Positions 18,734-31,308 of a DNA stretch of 64,000 nucleotides are shown here, piece by piece. The notes under the pieces are model-generated. The model worked only from the letters and a program-made list of their open reading frames with translations, was not told where the DNA came from and did no database searches. This stretch comes from Sphingomonas rosea. Lineage in GTDB: Bacteria; Pseudomonadota; Alphaproteobacteria; Sphingomonadales; Sphingomonadaceae. Numbering within the stretch: the stretch's first letter is position 1; each line of letters opens with the position of its first letter. The position numbers were made by a program, and so were the translations under genes. The stretch is from contig NZ_BAABBR010000001.1 of assembly GCF_039538065.1 (NCBI RefSeq), positions 1,898,501 to 1,962,500 on the forward strand, given 5' to 3'.

Positions 18734-18773
18734 GGCAGCGAAAGTTTGGCGAGGGCAGGAGGCTTGCGGCCGC

Positions 18774-19379
18774 CTAGCCTTCTTTCAGGGCCTTTCGGAT
18801 GGCCGATGGAACGCGGACGAGGGCGGTCAGGATGTTCATGCCGTAGAGCCATGCGAAGGCCAGAGCGGCGTAGTTCAGACCGGCGGTCGCGCTTCCCGCA
18901 GCAAGGCCGAAGAAAAAGCATAGGACCGCTGCGAACAGGCAGAAAATGAGGGCATGGAGGCTGCGAAGTTGGTAGCGCAGCCGGCGTTCGTCGCGATCCC
19001 GCTCGATCCAAAATGTCCCTCGGTCGAAGATGACCAGCGCGAGCCAATTCGGTTCTGCAAAATTGCGCCAGAGGGGATCGTCGAACGCCACGTGATGGGC
19101 GCTGCGCTCGCTGACGGCCTTGCACTGCCGTTCAAGGAAATGCTGGATGCGGTCGAGTGTTGCGTCATCCGCGGCCGCGCCGGCCAATCGGAGCGAGCCG
19201 CGCAGGTGCCAGAACGCATCGAACATGGCGTGACGGCTATGCCGGGACGGTAACGACCGCAATGGGTCGGCGACAAGGACCGGAGTCAGGAAGAGGCAGA
19301 AGCGACCGACATGCTCGATGCCGAAGAGAAAGACGGCGACCGCAAGGACGAGGAGAGTCGCGAGACCCTGCCCGGGCAT
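18774..19379 (-). CDS. Hypothetical membrane protein
   Basis: Unrecognised protein of about 201 residues. It has one N-terminal hydrophobic segment (GLATLLVLAVAVFLFG), a central soluble part with Trp and charged residues (HFLERQCKAVSERSAHHVAF, GTFWIERDRDERRLRYQL), and two C-terminal hydrophobic segments (ALIFCLFAAVLCFFFGLAAG and LNYAALAFAWLYGMNILTALV). The start is uncertain: ATG 19379 is used, ATG 19406 and ATG 19226 are alternatives, and none has a good ribosome-binding site. Starting at 19226 would remove the first hydrophobic segment. Confidence 0.55.
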   Translation of the reverse strand: MPGQGLATLLVLAVAVFLFGIEHVGRFCLFLTPVLVADPLRSLPSRHSRHAMFDAFWHLRGSLRLAGAAADDATLDRIQHFLERQCKAVSERSAHHVAFDDPLWRNFAEPNWLALVIFDRGTFWIERDRDERRLRYQLRSLHALIFCLFAAVLCFFFGLAAGSATAGLNYAALAFAWLYGMNILTALVRVPSAIRKALKEG

Positions 19380-19471
19380 GGCTGATCGTGCGGTGGCGCC
19401 TCCCATAACGGGCAGGGTAGGGCGCCTGCCGATAGTCCGCAGTGGGTTGGCAATTTCGCCCGGCCGAGAAT

Positions 19472-20275
19472 TCAGGCGCCGCCGTGGTGCTTCGCCAGCC
19501 AGGTGAGAATCGCCGACTGCGATTGGGGGAGATAAGCGAGTTCGTGGCCGGTGCCGGGAACGAGCATCAGCGCGGCGCGGGAGTTGGCGCCGGCGAGCCG
19601 CTGGCCGTGGCTGGCGTCGATCATGCGATCCTCGGTGCCATGCAGGAGGAGGATGGGCGCGCGCACCCGCGGGAGCTTGCCGGCATTGTCGAAGCGGTCG
19701 CGCACCAGCATTCGGGCGGGAAAGAAGCGGACATGCGCGGCAGCGACCTCGGGCAGGCTGGAGAAGCCCGAGATCAGGATCAGGCCGGCGACCGTGTGCG
19801 TGCTGGCAAGGTCGGTCGCGACCCCCGACCCGAGCGAATTGCCGACCAGGATGGTGCGGGCCGCCGGAACCTGCGCCCGGGCGAGCCAGTCGAGCGCCGC
19901 TTGCCCGTCGCGGACAAGCCCCTCCTCGCTCGGAGATCCGGGATTGCCACCATAGCCGCGATATTCGGGCAGCAGCAGGCCGTAGCCGGCCTCGGCCAGG
20001 CGGTCGGTCGCCGCGACCGCTCCGCGCAGGGTGTCGCCGTTGCCGTGGAAGAAGACGATCGTTGGCATGCCAGCGCGGGCTGGCTTGTAGCCGGCGACTA
20101 GCGTGAGCCCGTCGCTGGTCCTGAGTTCGACCGGCTGAAGGCCGGGGAGAAGCCGCTCGATATCCTCGCGTGCACGGGGCGCGGGATAGATGAAGGAGCG
20201 CTGCTCGAGAAACAGCAGCAAAGTGGCGGCGGCGTAGAAGCCGAGGACGATCAGGAGAAATGTGAGAAGCCGCAT
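19472..20275 (-). CDS. Membrane-anchored alpha/beta hydrolase (BEM46/ABHD13-like)
   Basis: Serine hydrolase of 267 residues. An N-terminal hydrophobic anchor (LLTFLLIVLGFYAAATLLLF) is followed by the hydrolase core: oxyanion-hole HGNGD, nucleophile elbow GNSLGSG, acidic residue in LLHGTEDRMI and catalytic histidine in GTGHELAYL. The layout and the RSFIYPAP segment after the anchor match the BEM46/ABHD13-like group of membrane-tethered hydrolases. ATG 20275 was chosen because everything upstream in frame is low-complexity and lies over the repeat at 20357-20416. Substrate unknown. Confidence 0.85.
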   Translation of the reverse strand: MRLLTFLLIVLGFYAAATLLLFLEQRSFIYPAPRAREDIERLLPGLQPVELRTSDGLTLVAGYKPARAGMPTIVFFHGNGDTLRGAVAATDRLAEAGYGLLLPEYRGYGGNPGSPSEEGLVRDGQAALDWLARAQVPAARTILVGNSLGSGVATDLASTHTVAGLILISGFSSLPEVAAAHVRFFPARMLVRDRFDNAGKLPRVRAPILLLHGTEDRMIDASHGQRLAGANSRAALMLVPGTGHELAYLPQSQSAILTWLAKHHGGA

Positions 20276-20356
20276 GGCGGGAGGATGATTGGTGGCGATG
20301 CCGCCCGCAATGGGTGCCGGGTTTGAAGGGCGCGCTGCCCGTGAGCGTGCGTTGGC

Positions 20357-20416
20357 GGACCCTCCACCATCCGCTTCGCGAACGGTCCCCCTCCCCATTG
20401 CGGTGCAAAGGGGAGG
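20357..20416. repeat. Intergenic palindromic repeat (REP-like)
   Basis: Two adjacent hairpins: GGACC (20357-20361) with GGTCC (20384-20388), then CCTCCCC (20390-20396) with GGGGAGG (20410-20416). It lies between the hydrolase and cpaF. The arrangement resembles a dispersed intergenic element common in sphingomonad genomes; only one copy is seen in this window. Confidence 0.5.
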
Positions 20417-20425
20417 TCGAAGGTT

Positions 20426-21916
20426 TCAGAGGCAGGCCTCCAGATACGGCTGGTCGAAGCCGTACTGCTTGGCCTTGTCGAGCGTGTAGGGGCGCAGGCC
20501 CATGGCGCGATATTCGCCGATGATCTTGCCGTCGGCGGTCTCGTCCAGATATTCGAACTTGAACAGTTCCTGCGTGACGATGACCTCGCCCTCCATCCCG
20601 ATCACCTCGGTGATGTTGGTAGTGCGGCGCGAGCCGTCGCGGAGGCGCTTCACCTGGACGATGAGGTCGACCGAGTCCGCGATCTGGCGACTGATCGCCT
20701 CCTTCGGGATCTTGATGTCGCCCATCATCACCATGTTCTCCATACGCGCGAGGCATTCGCGCGGGGAGTTGGAGTGGAGCGTCGCCATCGAGCCGTCGTG
20801 ACCCGTGTTCATCGCGGCCAGAAGGTCGAAACACTCCTGGCCACGGATTTCGCCGAGGATGATGCGGTCGGGACGCATACGCAGCGCGTTGATGACGAGG
20901 TCGCGAATGGTGATCGCGCCTTGCCCCTCGAGGTTGGGCGGGCGGGTTTCGAGCGGGAGCCAGTGCGGCTGCTGGAGGCGGAGTTCGGCCGCGTCCTCGA
21001 TGGTGATGACGCGCTCGCCCGGGTCGATCATCTTCGACAGGGCGTTGAGCATCGTCGTCTTGCCCGAGCCGGTACCGCCCGAGATGACGATGTTCATCCG
21101 CGCCGCGCCCGCGATCTTGAGGCAGGTCGCCATCTTCTCGCTCATCGAGCCGAAGCCACGCATCATGTCGAGCGTGATCGGCTTCTCCGAGAACTTACGG
21201 ATGGAGATGGCGGTGCCCTTGAGGCTCAGGGGCGGGATGATGACGTTGACGCGGCTGCCGTCCTGGAGGCGGGCGTCGGCGAGCGGGGTGGTCTGGTCGA
21301 CGCGGCGGCCGACCTTGTTCACGATCCGCTGGGCGATTTGGAAAAGATGCTCCTCGTCGCGGAACTGGATCTGGGCGAGCTGGAGCTTGCCCTTCTTTTC
21401 GATGAAGGTCTGGTCGGGGCCGTTGACCATGATGTCGCTGACTGCGGGGTCGGCGAGCAGCTCCTCGAGCGGCCCGAGGCCGAGAAGCTCGTCGACCAGC
21501 ACCTTTTCCAGCGCGAACTGTTCGCGCCGGTTGAGATTGATCTTGAGCTCGGTGAGCACCTCCGAGATGATCGGACGGAATTCCTCGGCGAGCTCGTCCT
21601 TCCCGAGCGTCGCGGCCGCCTCGGGATCGACACGTTCGAGGAGGCGGGGGAGGACCTGTTCCTTGATCCGATGGACGCTGGCCTCGAAGCCCTCGACCCG
21701 CGACGAACCGGATTCGGCGCTCGCGTTCATGCGGTTGTTGAGGCGATCCATCGCGCCGACCGGGGCACCCGAAGGCTCGGATGCCGGTTCGGCGACGATC
21801 GCTTCGTCCTCGAGCGGCGGGAACTGGTCCCCGCCCGCACCGGACGGACCGCCCTTCATCGGGCGGGCGACACCGAAGCTGGGTCGTCCCCCGCCGCGCT
21901 TCCCGAATGCACTCAT
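20426..21916 (-). CDS. cpaF: Type II/IV secretion ATPase CpaF (Tad pilus family)
   Basis: Hexameric cytosolic ATPase that drives Tad/Flp pilus assembly. The 496-residue protein has a Gly-rich N-terminus, an N-terminal helical domain (RVDPEAAATLGKDELAEEF), the Walker A motif SGGTGSGKTTMLNAL, and the Walker B/His-box region RIILGEIRGQECFDLL followed by GHDGSMATLHSN. I chose ATG 21916 (MSAFGKRGG) because a short AAGG element precedes it and it matches the usual start; the frame also opens at GTG 21967 and ATG 21934. No other pilus genes lie in the window, so it is separated from a Tad locus. Confidence 0.92.
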   Translation of the reverse strand: MSAFGKRGGGRPSFGVARPMKGGPSGAGGDQFPPLEDEAIVAEPASEPSGAPVGAMDRLNNRMNASAESGSSRVEGFEASVHRIKEQVLPRLLERVDPEAAATLGKDELAEEFRPIISEVLTELKINLNRREQFALEKVLVDELLGLGPLEELLADPAVSDIMVNGPDQTFIEKKGKLQLAQIQFRDEEHLFQIAQRIVNKVGRRVDQTTPLADARLQDGSRVNVIIPPLSLKGTAISIRKFSEKPITLDMMRGFGSMSEKMATCLKIAGAARMNIVISGGTGSGKTTMLNALSKMIDPGERVITIEDAAELRLQQPHWLPLETRPPNLEGQGAITIRDLVINALRMRPDRIILGEIRGQECFDLLAAMNTGHDGSMATLHSNSPRECLARMENMVMMGDIKIPKEAISRQIADSVDLIVQVKRLRDGSRRTTNITEVIGMEGEVIVTQELFKFEYLDETADGKIIGEYRAMGLRPYTLDKAKQYGFDQPYLEACL

Positions 21917-22004
21917 GCCGCTGCCAACCTTCATCGTGTTGAGGATGTTGACGTTGGTTGATGCCACGCAAACTTTTCTAAAAAGCTAATTGCCGCTGCG
22001 CTTC

Positions 22005-23504
22005 TTAACGGGCGGGGGCGGTTTTTCCGGCTTCGTCCACGCGCGACCAGATGACCAGGCTGACGAGGTTGCGCGGGGTCCGGCCGGGCAATTTGAAGAC
22101 CGGGCGATAGTGACGGGCGAGTTCGCCGTCGACGAAGGCCTTGACCGACGGCGTGCGGCGCCAGTCTTCGTTCACGTCGGTGACGACCACGGTCGGCTCG
22201 TTCGCGAAGATGCGGCGGACCTCGGTCAGCTGGTCGATCCCGATGCCGTCGCGTTCGGCGTTGTCGTTCAAATGGTCGGGGAAGACGAAGCGGCTCATCC
22301 GGCAGGTCGGGGTCGCATCGTAGAAATAGGGGCGGCCCGAGACGAGGTAGAGGCAGCCGCCGCGCAGCTCGCGGTCGATGACGGCGGTGAGCGCGCGTGC
22401 CGCCTCGATGCGCTTGGCGTGCTTCTCGAAGGCGACCATGCCGCCGGTCGCGGTCGAGAGGAGCGCGATGGCGGCGGCGATCCACCAGCCGCGCGGGCGG
22501 GCGTAGAGGGTCGCGGCCGAAATGCTGAGCGGGACCATCAGCGGCAGCGCGTAATGGTCGAAGAAATAGGGGACGAAGAGATAGCCCGCGACCGCCGCGG
22601 CGATCCATCCGGCGATGAAGAGGTTGAGGTCGGTCCAGCCTTGTGCGCGGCGGCGGACCCACAGCCCCCACAACGCGATCAGGAGGACGGGGAGAAGCGC
22701 GCGGACGAGGACGACAAGACCGCGCTCGAGCGCGAGGCCGCCGACGGGATGCTTGCGGAAGATCGAAATGAAGTTGGCGAAGACAAAGGCCTCGCCATGG
22801 CCCGCGGCGACGTAGACGAGCAGGCAGGCGAGGGTGGGGGCGAGCGCGAGGAGGATCATCGCGGCGGCGCGCCAGGCGATGGCGGGGAGGCCGAGGCCAA
22901 GCCGGTGGAAGCGCCAGAGGAACGCGGCGCCGATGAAGCCGCCCTCGATGAAGCTGATCTGCTTCACCGTCATCGCCAGCCCGCACCACAGCATCGCGAG
23001 CAGGGCGCGGCGGGTGACGGCGCGCTGCTCCCCGGTCTCGAGCGACTGGACGAACAGGAGCGCTGCGCCGGCGATCAGGAGGTTGTAGAAGATCGGCGAC
23101 TGGCCGGTCTGGCCGCCGAACATGGGCAGGCAGACGAGATAGGCGACGCCTGCGAGGAGGCCGCCCCAGTCGCTCGACAAGCGCCGCCCGATGCGCTGGA
23201 CGACATAGGCGGTGGCGAGCGCGCACAGGCCGGCGACGAGCTGGACGCCTTGCACGGCATAAGCGCCCGACACGCCCGCGATGGCGGCATAGATGGCGAA
23301 CAGGCCGACGGGCTTGCGATCCCAGATGTCGACATAAGGCCAGCCGCCCTGGAGCATGACCTTGCCGACGAGGAGATAGAATTCGTCGTCGACGTGGTTG
23401 ACCGGGTCGCCGAAGGCCGCGCTTCGGCTGGCAAGGGCGACGATGGCGAGGACGAGCAGGACGAGCGCGGGCGACCAGCGCCGCTCGCCAAGGGTCAGGG
23501 TCAT
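22005..23504 (-). CDS. Polytopic GT-C glycosyltransferase (family 39, ArnT/PMT-like)
   Basis: Integral-membrane glycosyltransferase of 499 residues that would use a polyprenyl-phosphate sugar donor on the periplasmic side. About a dozen hydrophobic helices follow a short cytosolic start. The first periplasmic loop has the GT-C acidic motif VDDEFYLLVGKVMLQGGWPY followed by DIWDRKPVGLFAIY. The C-terminal soluble part is about 120 residues. It lies 15 bases downstream of the GT2-GtrA gene, which can make the lipid-linked sugar, so the pair probably acts in sequence on a cell-envelope acceptor. Confidence 0.82.
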   Translation of the reverse strand: MTLTLGERRWSPALVLLVLAIVALASRSAAFGDPVNHVDDEFYLLVGKVMLQGGWPYVDIWDRKPVGLFAIYAAIAGVSGAYAVQGVQLVAGLCALATAYVVQRIGRRLSSDWGGLLAGVAYLVCLPMFGGQTGQSPIFYNLLIAGAALLFVQSLETGEQRAVTRRALLAMLWCGLAMTVKQISFIEGGFIGAAFLWRFHRLGLGLPAIAWRAAAMILLALAPTLACLLVYVAAGHGEAFVFANFISIFRKHPVGGLALERGLVVLVRALLPVLLIALWGLWVRRRAQGWTDLNLFIAGWIAAAVAGYLFVPYFFDHYALPLMVPLSISAATLYARPRGWWIAAAIALLSTATGGMVAFEKHAKRIEAARALTAVIDRELRGGCLYLVSGRPYFYDATPTCRMSRFVFPDHLNDNAERDGIGIDQLTEVRRIFANEPTVVVTDVNEDWRRTPSVKAFVDGELARHYRPVFKLPGRTPRNLVSLVIWSRVDEAGKTAPAR

Positions 23505-23519
23505 TATCTCAGGCCGTGG

Positions 23520-24662
23520 CTAGCGCCGGCTCCAGGTGAACCAGGCGCTGGCGACGTAATTCCAGACCGAGCCCACCACCGCGCCCGCAATTCCCGCGAG
23601 CCACCAATGATGCATGCTCTGGAAGACGAGGCTCCCGACGCCGACGTTGCCGACCGCGCCGAGCGCGCAGACGAGGTAGAAGCTCAACAGGCCCGTGAGC
23701 CACGCCGCCCCGCGCCGCTGGCGGTCGCGATAGGTGAGGCGGTTGTTGAGCGCATAATTGAAGGTCATGGCGGTGACGACCGCGCCGCCCTGCGCCCAGG
23801 CGAAGGGGAGGGAAAGGCCGTGGAGCAACCCGCCGAGGACGGCGAGGTGGACGAGGACACCGAGCGCCCCGATCGCGCCGAACATCAGGAGCTTCACGGG
23901 CACGTAGCGGCCGATCAGCTTGTCGAGCAGCAGTTCGCCATATTCGAGCGCGACCGCGGCATCGAGCTTGCTCTCGCCGCAGGTGCGGTCGCGGAACTCG
24001 TAGGGGACTTCGGCGACGTCGAGGCGGCGGGGCGCGCTGGCGACGAGGTCGAGGAGGATCTTATAGCCGATCGTCGAGAGGTTGGGGGCGGCGTCGAGCA
24101 GCACGTCGCGGCGGACGGCGAAGAAGCCGCTCATGGGATCGCTCAGCGGGGTCTTCATGATCGGGGCGGCGACGCGGGTGGCGAAACGGCTGATGCCGAC
24201 GCGCTTCTCGTCCCACTGGCCGGTCGAGCCGCCCGCGCAATAGCGGCTGCCGACGGCGAGATCATGGCCATGGTGGGCGATGGCGGCGAAGAGCGGGGGG
24301 AGGCGGGTCTCGTCGTGCTGGAGGTCGGCGTCCATAACGACGATGACCGGGCTGCTGGTCGAGAGCGCGCCTTCGACCACGGCCGAGGCGAGACCGCGGC
24401 GGCCGATGCGGTGGATGAGGCGGATCCGGCGATCGCCCTGCGCCATCTCCGTTAGTCGCTGCCACGTGCCGTCGGTCGAATGGTCGTCGACAAAGACGAC
24501 CTCCCATTCGATGCCGTCGAGGACGCGATCGATCCGCTCGACGAGTTCGCCGACATTCCCGACCTCGTTGAAGGTCGGAACGACGATGCTCAGTTCCAAC
24601 GGATAGTTAACTGCCTCGACCGGCAGCGTTTTCACGAGTTGTAACACGTACTGGCTCCCCAC
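23520..24662 (-). CDS. GT2 polyprenyl-phosphate sugar synthase fused to a GtrA domain
   Basis: A two-part protein of 380 residues. Residues 23-250 are a dolichol-phosphate-mannose-synthase-like GT2 domain (LSIVVPTFNEVGNVGELV, VVFVDDHSTDGT, VMDADLQHDE, and DPMSGFFAVRR). Residues 255-375 are a GtrA-like domain of four hydrophobic helices that may flip the lipid-linked sugar (VKLLMFGAIGALGVLVHLAV, FNYALNNRLTYRDR). The start is GTG 24662 or an in-frame GTG at 24635; neither has a clear ribosome-binding site. It likely supplies the donor for the GT-C enzyme downstream. Confidence 0.85.
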   Translation of the reverse strand: MGSQYVLQLVKTLPVEAVNYPLELSIVVPTFNEVGNVGELVERIDRVLDGIEWEVVFVDDHSTDGTWQRLTEMAQGDRRIRLIHRIGRRGLASAVVEGALSTSSPVIVVMDADLQHDETRLPPLFAAIAHHGHDLAVGSRYCAGGSTGQWDEKRVGISRFATRVAAPIMKTPLSDPMSGFFAVRRDVLLDAAPNLSTIGYKILLDLVASAPRRLDVAEVPYEFRDRTCGESKLDAAVALEYGELLLDKLIGRYVPVKLLMFGAIGALGVLVHLAVLGGLLHGLSLPFAWAQGGAVVTAMTFNYALNNRLTYRDRQRRGAAWLTGLLSFYLVCALGAVGNVGVGSLVFQSMHHWWLAGIAGAVVGSVWNYVASAWFTWSRR

Positions 24663-24777
24663 CCCGGGAAGCCAAGGCTGTCGCCTGCCCGAAGTTTCAA
24701 GTCAATGCGGTAGGCGGGCGATGTGGCGCTTCCATGTCACAACTGGACCCGAAACGAAGCGCCGTGCCTGATCGAGA

Positions 24778-25038
24778 TTAGGCCTCGGCGCTTTCGGCCA
24801 GCACCGTCAGGCCGGCATCGCCGACCTCGGCGAACCCGCCCGAAACGCGGATCTGCTCGGGCGTGCCGCCCGCGGTGCGATAGACGCTAAGCGCGCCGTC
24901 GCGGAGCGTGGTCATGAAGGGCGCGTGACCCTCCATGACCCCGAACTCGCCTTCGACGCCCGGGACGACGACCATGTGGACGTCGTCCGACATGACCTGC
25001 TTCTCGGGCGTGACGAGGGTGAAGTGCAGGCCGGCCAT
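24778..25038 (-). CDS. atpC: F1 ATP synthase epsilon subunit, short form
   Basis: Central-stalk subunit of F1Fo ATP synthase, 86 residues. It contains only the N-terminal beta-sandwich domain ([34 protein letters not shown]) and ends at residue 86, so the C-terminal two-helix domain that inhibits ATP hydrolysis in E. coli is absent. Short epsilon subunits occur in sphingomonads and relatives. The ATG at 25038 abuts the atpD stop with no gap. It is the last gene of the atpHAGDC operon. Confidence 0.95.
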   Translation of the reverse strand: MAGLHFTLVTPEKQVMSDDVHMVVVPGVEGEFGVMEGHAPFMTTLRDGALSVYRTAGGTPEQIRVSGGFAEVGDAGLTVLAESAEA

Positions 25039-27430
<2,392 letters not shown>

Positions 27431-27441
27431 TCCGTCCTATC

Positions 27442-27529
27442 CGTCATCCCGGACCCGATCCGGGATCCATCTTCCTTTGTTCCACTTGCCGCGAGGGCAG
27501 GTGGACCCCGGGCCAGGCCCGGGGTGACG
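27442..27529. repeat. Compound palindromic repeat between atpA and atpG
   Basis: Two perfect hairpins, ATCCCGGA (27446-27453)/TCCGGGAT (27459-27466) and CCCCGGGCC (27506-27514)/GGCCCGGGG (27516-27524), flank a weaker one (CACTTGCC/GGCAGGTG). The outer ends also pair (27442-27452 with 27519-27529, one mismatch). It looks like a dispersed repeat inserted inside the atp operon, where it could stabilise or attenuate the mRNA. Confidence 0.72.
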
Positions 27530-27532
27530 CCC

Positions 27533-29065
<1,533 letters not shown>

Positions 29066-29072
29066 TCAGCCT

Positions 29073-29627
29073 TTAGCCTTTCATCGCCGTGGCGAGGGAG
29101 TTGAGTTTGGTGCGAATCGAGGCGTCGATCATCTGGCTTCCAAGCCGGACGACGAGGCCTCCGAGGATGGTGGGATCGACCCGGGCATCGATCCGGATGT
29201 CGCGGCCGACGCGGGTCCCGAGCTGCGCCTTCAGGGCCGCGATCTGGTCGTCGTCGAGCGGACGGGCGCTGATCACCTCGGCAGTGGTTTCGCCGCGATG
29301 CTCGGCCGCCAGCTGCTCGAACAGGCGAATCACCTCGCCGAGCTGGCGAAGGCGACCGTTCTTGGCGAGCACGCCGAGGAAGTTGATGGTGACCGGATCG
29401 AGGTTCATCGAACCCGCGGTCGCGGCCAGCGCCTTGCCGGCCTCGGCGCGGGTCACCATCGGCGAGCTGACCAGCGCCCGAAGGTCGGCCGATTCGCCCA
29501 TCGCCTGCTTGAGGCCCGCGAGGCTGGTCGACACTGCGTCGATCTTGCGCTCGTCGCGGGCAAGATCGAACAGCGCAGACGCATAACGTCCCGCTAAGCT
29601 GGCCCGAATGCCGCCGGAAGTCTCCAC
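29073..29627 (-). CDS. atpH: F1 ATP synthase delta subunit
   Basis: Peripheral-stalk subunit that holds the F1 head to the b subunits, 184 residues. It carries the conserved N-terminal helical domain (SLAGRYASALFDLARDE), the middle KNGRLRQLGEVIRLFEQL and the C-terminal IDARVDPTILGGLVVRLGSQMIDASIRTKL, which is the family hallmark. It is the first gene of the F1 operon; the Fo genes must be elsewhere. It diverges from the regulator gene at 29731. Confidence 0.96.
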   Translation of the reverse strand: METSGGIRASLAGRYASALFDLARDERKIDAVSTSLAGLKQAMGESADLRALVSSPMVTRAEAGKALAATAGSMNLDPVTINFLGVLAKNGRLRQLGEVIRLFEQLAAEHRGETTAEVISARPLDDDQIAALKAQLGTRVGRDIRIDARVDPTILGGLVVRLGSQMIDASIRTKLNSLATAMKG

Positions 29628-29730
29628 GCGCCCAAAGCTCCGTCAAAGATATGCAAAGCGGGGCGAAAAGCGACCTTTCGAGCGCTCGCCCCTGCCGAGT
29701 TGGCGCGCCACTAGCAGGGGGTCGGAAGCG

Positions 29731-31308
29731 ATGCAAGAACAGGCTATAGGCAAAGCCATGGATGCGGTCATCCGAGCCCTCCCGCCGATCGTGCTGGCCC
29801 ATCAGCCCGCTTTCGGGATCGGCGCGCTCGAGGTGCGGCCCGAGACCTGCGAACTGGTCGCCGCCGAGGGCGTCGTGGTGACCGAGCCGCGGGTGATGCA
29901 GGTGCTGGTCGCGCTGCACGAGGCCGACGGACATGTCGTCAGCCGCGACGATCTCCTCGCGCGCTGCTGGTCGGGGCGGATCGTCGGCGAGGATGCCATC
30001 CACCGCGTCATCAGCCGCCTCCGCCACGATGCCGAGAAGGTGGGCGGGCACTTCCGGATCGAGACGGTGACCAGGGTCGGCTACCGGATGGTGCCACATG
30101 GCGAGCCATCGGCCCTGGCTTCGGCTCGCCCAGCGCAGGTGGCCCCGCCGATTAGCCGGCGCACGCTGTTCGCCGGGGCAGGGGCGCTGGCGCTCGTCGC
30201 CGCGAGCGGGGTCGCTTGGCGCGGATGGCGGGGCGATTCGCTGCCGCCCGCCGCGGCCGCCAAGCTCAGCGAAGGCTATGAATTGTGGCGGCTTGGCAAT
30301 GTCGAGAGCTTCGCGGCCGCCGAAGTGGCGTTTCGCGAGGCGGCGGCGATCGCCCCCGATCATGCCGAGCCCTGGGGTCTCCTCGCGGTGGCCTATGCGC
30401 AGCACGCCCGAACCGGCGCGCCGGGAGAATATGCCGAGGTGGTCCGCCAGGCCCGGGCCGCGACGGCGCGGGCGCTTTCCATCGATCCCGACAACGCCGA
30501 TGCGCTGGCCGCGGGGATCGCGCTCGATTTCGCCCGGCCCGACCATCCGCTCGCCGACATCGACCGCCGCCTGACCGCCGCGCTCGGGCGCCATCCGGCG
30601 TCGCCGTCGCTGCTCCGGATCGCGACCTTCTTCCTCGACCAGGTCGGACGCGGGCAGGCCGCGCTGGCCAGTTTCAAGCGCTTGCAGGCGGCGGACCCCG
30701 GGCTCGATTCGATCAACGGCGCGGCGCTCGCCTACGACCTGTTCAAGGCGGGGCGGGTGGTCGAGGCCGATGCGATGATCGACGAGGTCCGCGAGCGCTG
30801 GCCGAAGAACGTCCCGGCCTATTTCACGCAGTTGAAGATCCTGATGTTCACCCGGCGCTTCGACCGGGCGCTGGCGATGCTCGACGACCAGGACTTGCGC
30901 CCGGTCGGCGTACCCGACTGGAATTTCGCGCTCGTCCGGAGCCAGATCCTCGGGCTGTCGAGCCCCGCCGATCATCGCGAGCGGGCGATCGCCGAGACGA
31001 TCGCCGCCGCGCCCAAGGGCACGGGCTTTGCCGAGAATGGCGCCCTGTTCCTTGCCGCCGTGGGCCGGGTCGACCAGGCCTTCGACCTCGCCGAGGCGCT
31101 GCTCGCGGGCAAGGGCTTCGCGGTCAGCAGCCAGCGTTTCACGAGCGAGCAGGGCCATTTCGACAATCGCCGTCGCCGTACCGCTTTCCTGTTCGAGCCG
31201 GCCACCCGGCCGTTGCGCAGCCATCCCCGCTTTGCCGGCCTGACCGCCGCCACCGGGCTCGACGCCTACTGGCGCGCGACCGGGCAGCGGCCCGACTATC
31301 GGGCCTGA
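29731..31308 (+). CDS. Winged-helix (OmpR/CadC-type) regulator with membrane anchor and TPR-like C-terminus
   Basis: A 525-residue transmembrane or membrane-attached regulator. The N-terminal third is an OmpR-type winged helix (LEVRPETCELVAAEGVVVTEPRVMQVL region; SRDDLLARCWSGRIVGEDAI; VTRVGYRMV). Then come an SRRTLFAGAGALALVAASG segment that could be a membrane helix or Tat-like signal and a long helical-repeat domain (AEVAFREAAAIAPDHAEPWG) of TPR type. There is no receiver domain. ATG 29731 has a GGAAG element upstream; the frame also opens at 29608 inside the atpH start. Targets are unknown. Confidence 0.82.
   Translation: MQEQAIGKAMDAVIRALPPIVLAHQPAFGIGALEVRPETCELVAAEGVVVTEPRVMQVLVALHEADGHVVSRDDLLARCWSGRIVGEDAIHRVISRLRHDAEKVGGHFRIETVTRVGYRMVPHGEPSALASARPAQVAPPISRRTLFAGAGALALVAASGVAWRGWRGDSLPPAAAAKLSEGYELWRLGNVESFAAAEVAFREAAAIAPDHAEPWGLLAVAYAQHARTGAPGEYAEVVRQARAATARALSIDPDNADALAAGIALDFARPDHPLADIDRRLTAALGRHPASPSLLRIATFFLDQVGRGQAALASFKRLQAADPGLDSINGAALAYDLFKAGRVVEADAMIDEVRERWPKNVPAYFTQLKILMFTRRFDRALAMLDDQDLRPVGVPDWNFALVRSQILGLSSPADHRERAIAETIAAAPKGTGFAENGALFLAAVGRVDQAFDLAEALLAGKGFAVSSQRFTSEQGHFDNRRRRTAFLFEPATRPLRSHPRFAGLTAATGLDAYWRATGQRPDYRA

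Noticed and set aside
24725..24763. GGCGCTTC/GAAGCGCC inverted repeat just after atpC, as a terminator
   Set aside because: The loop is 23 bases and no T-run follows in the direction of transcription, so I could not support a terminator call.
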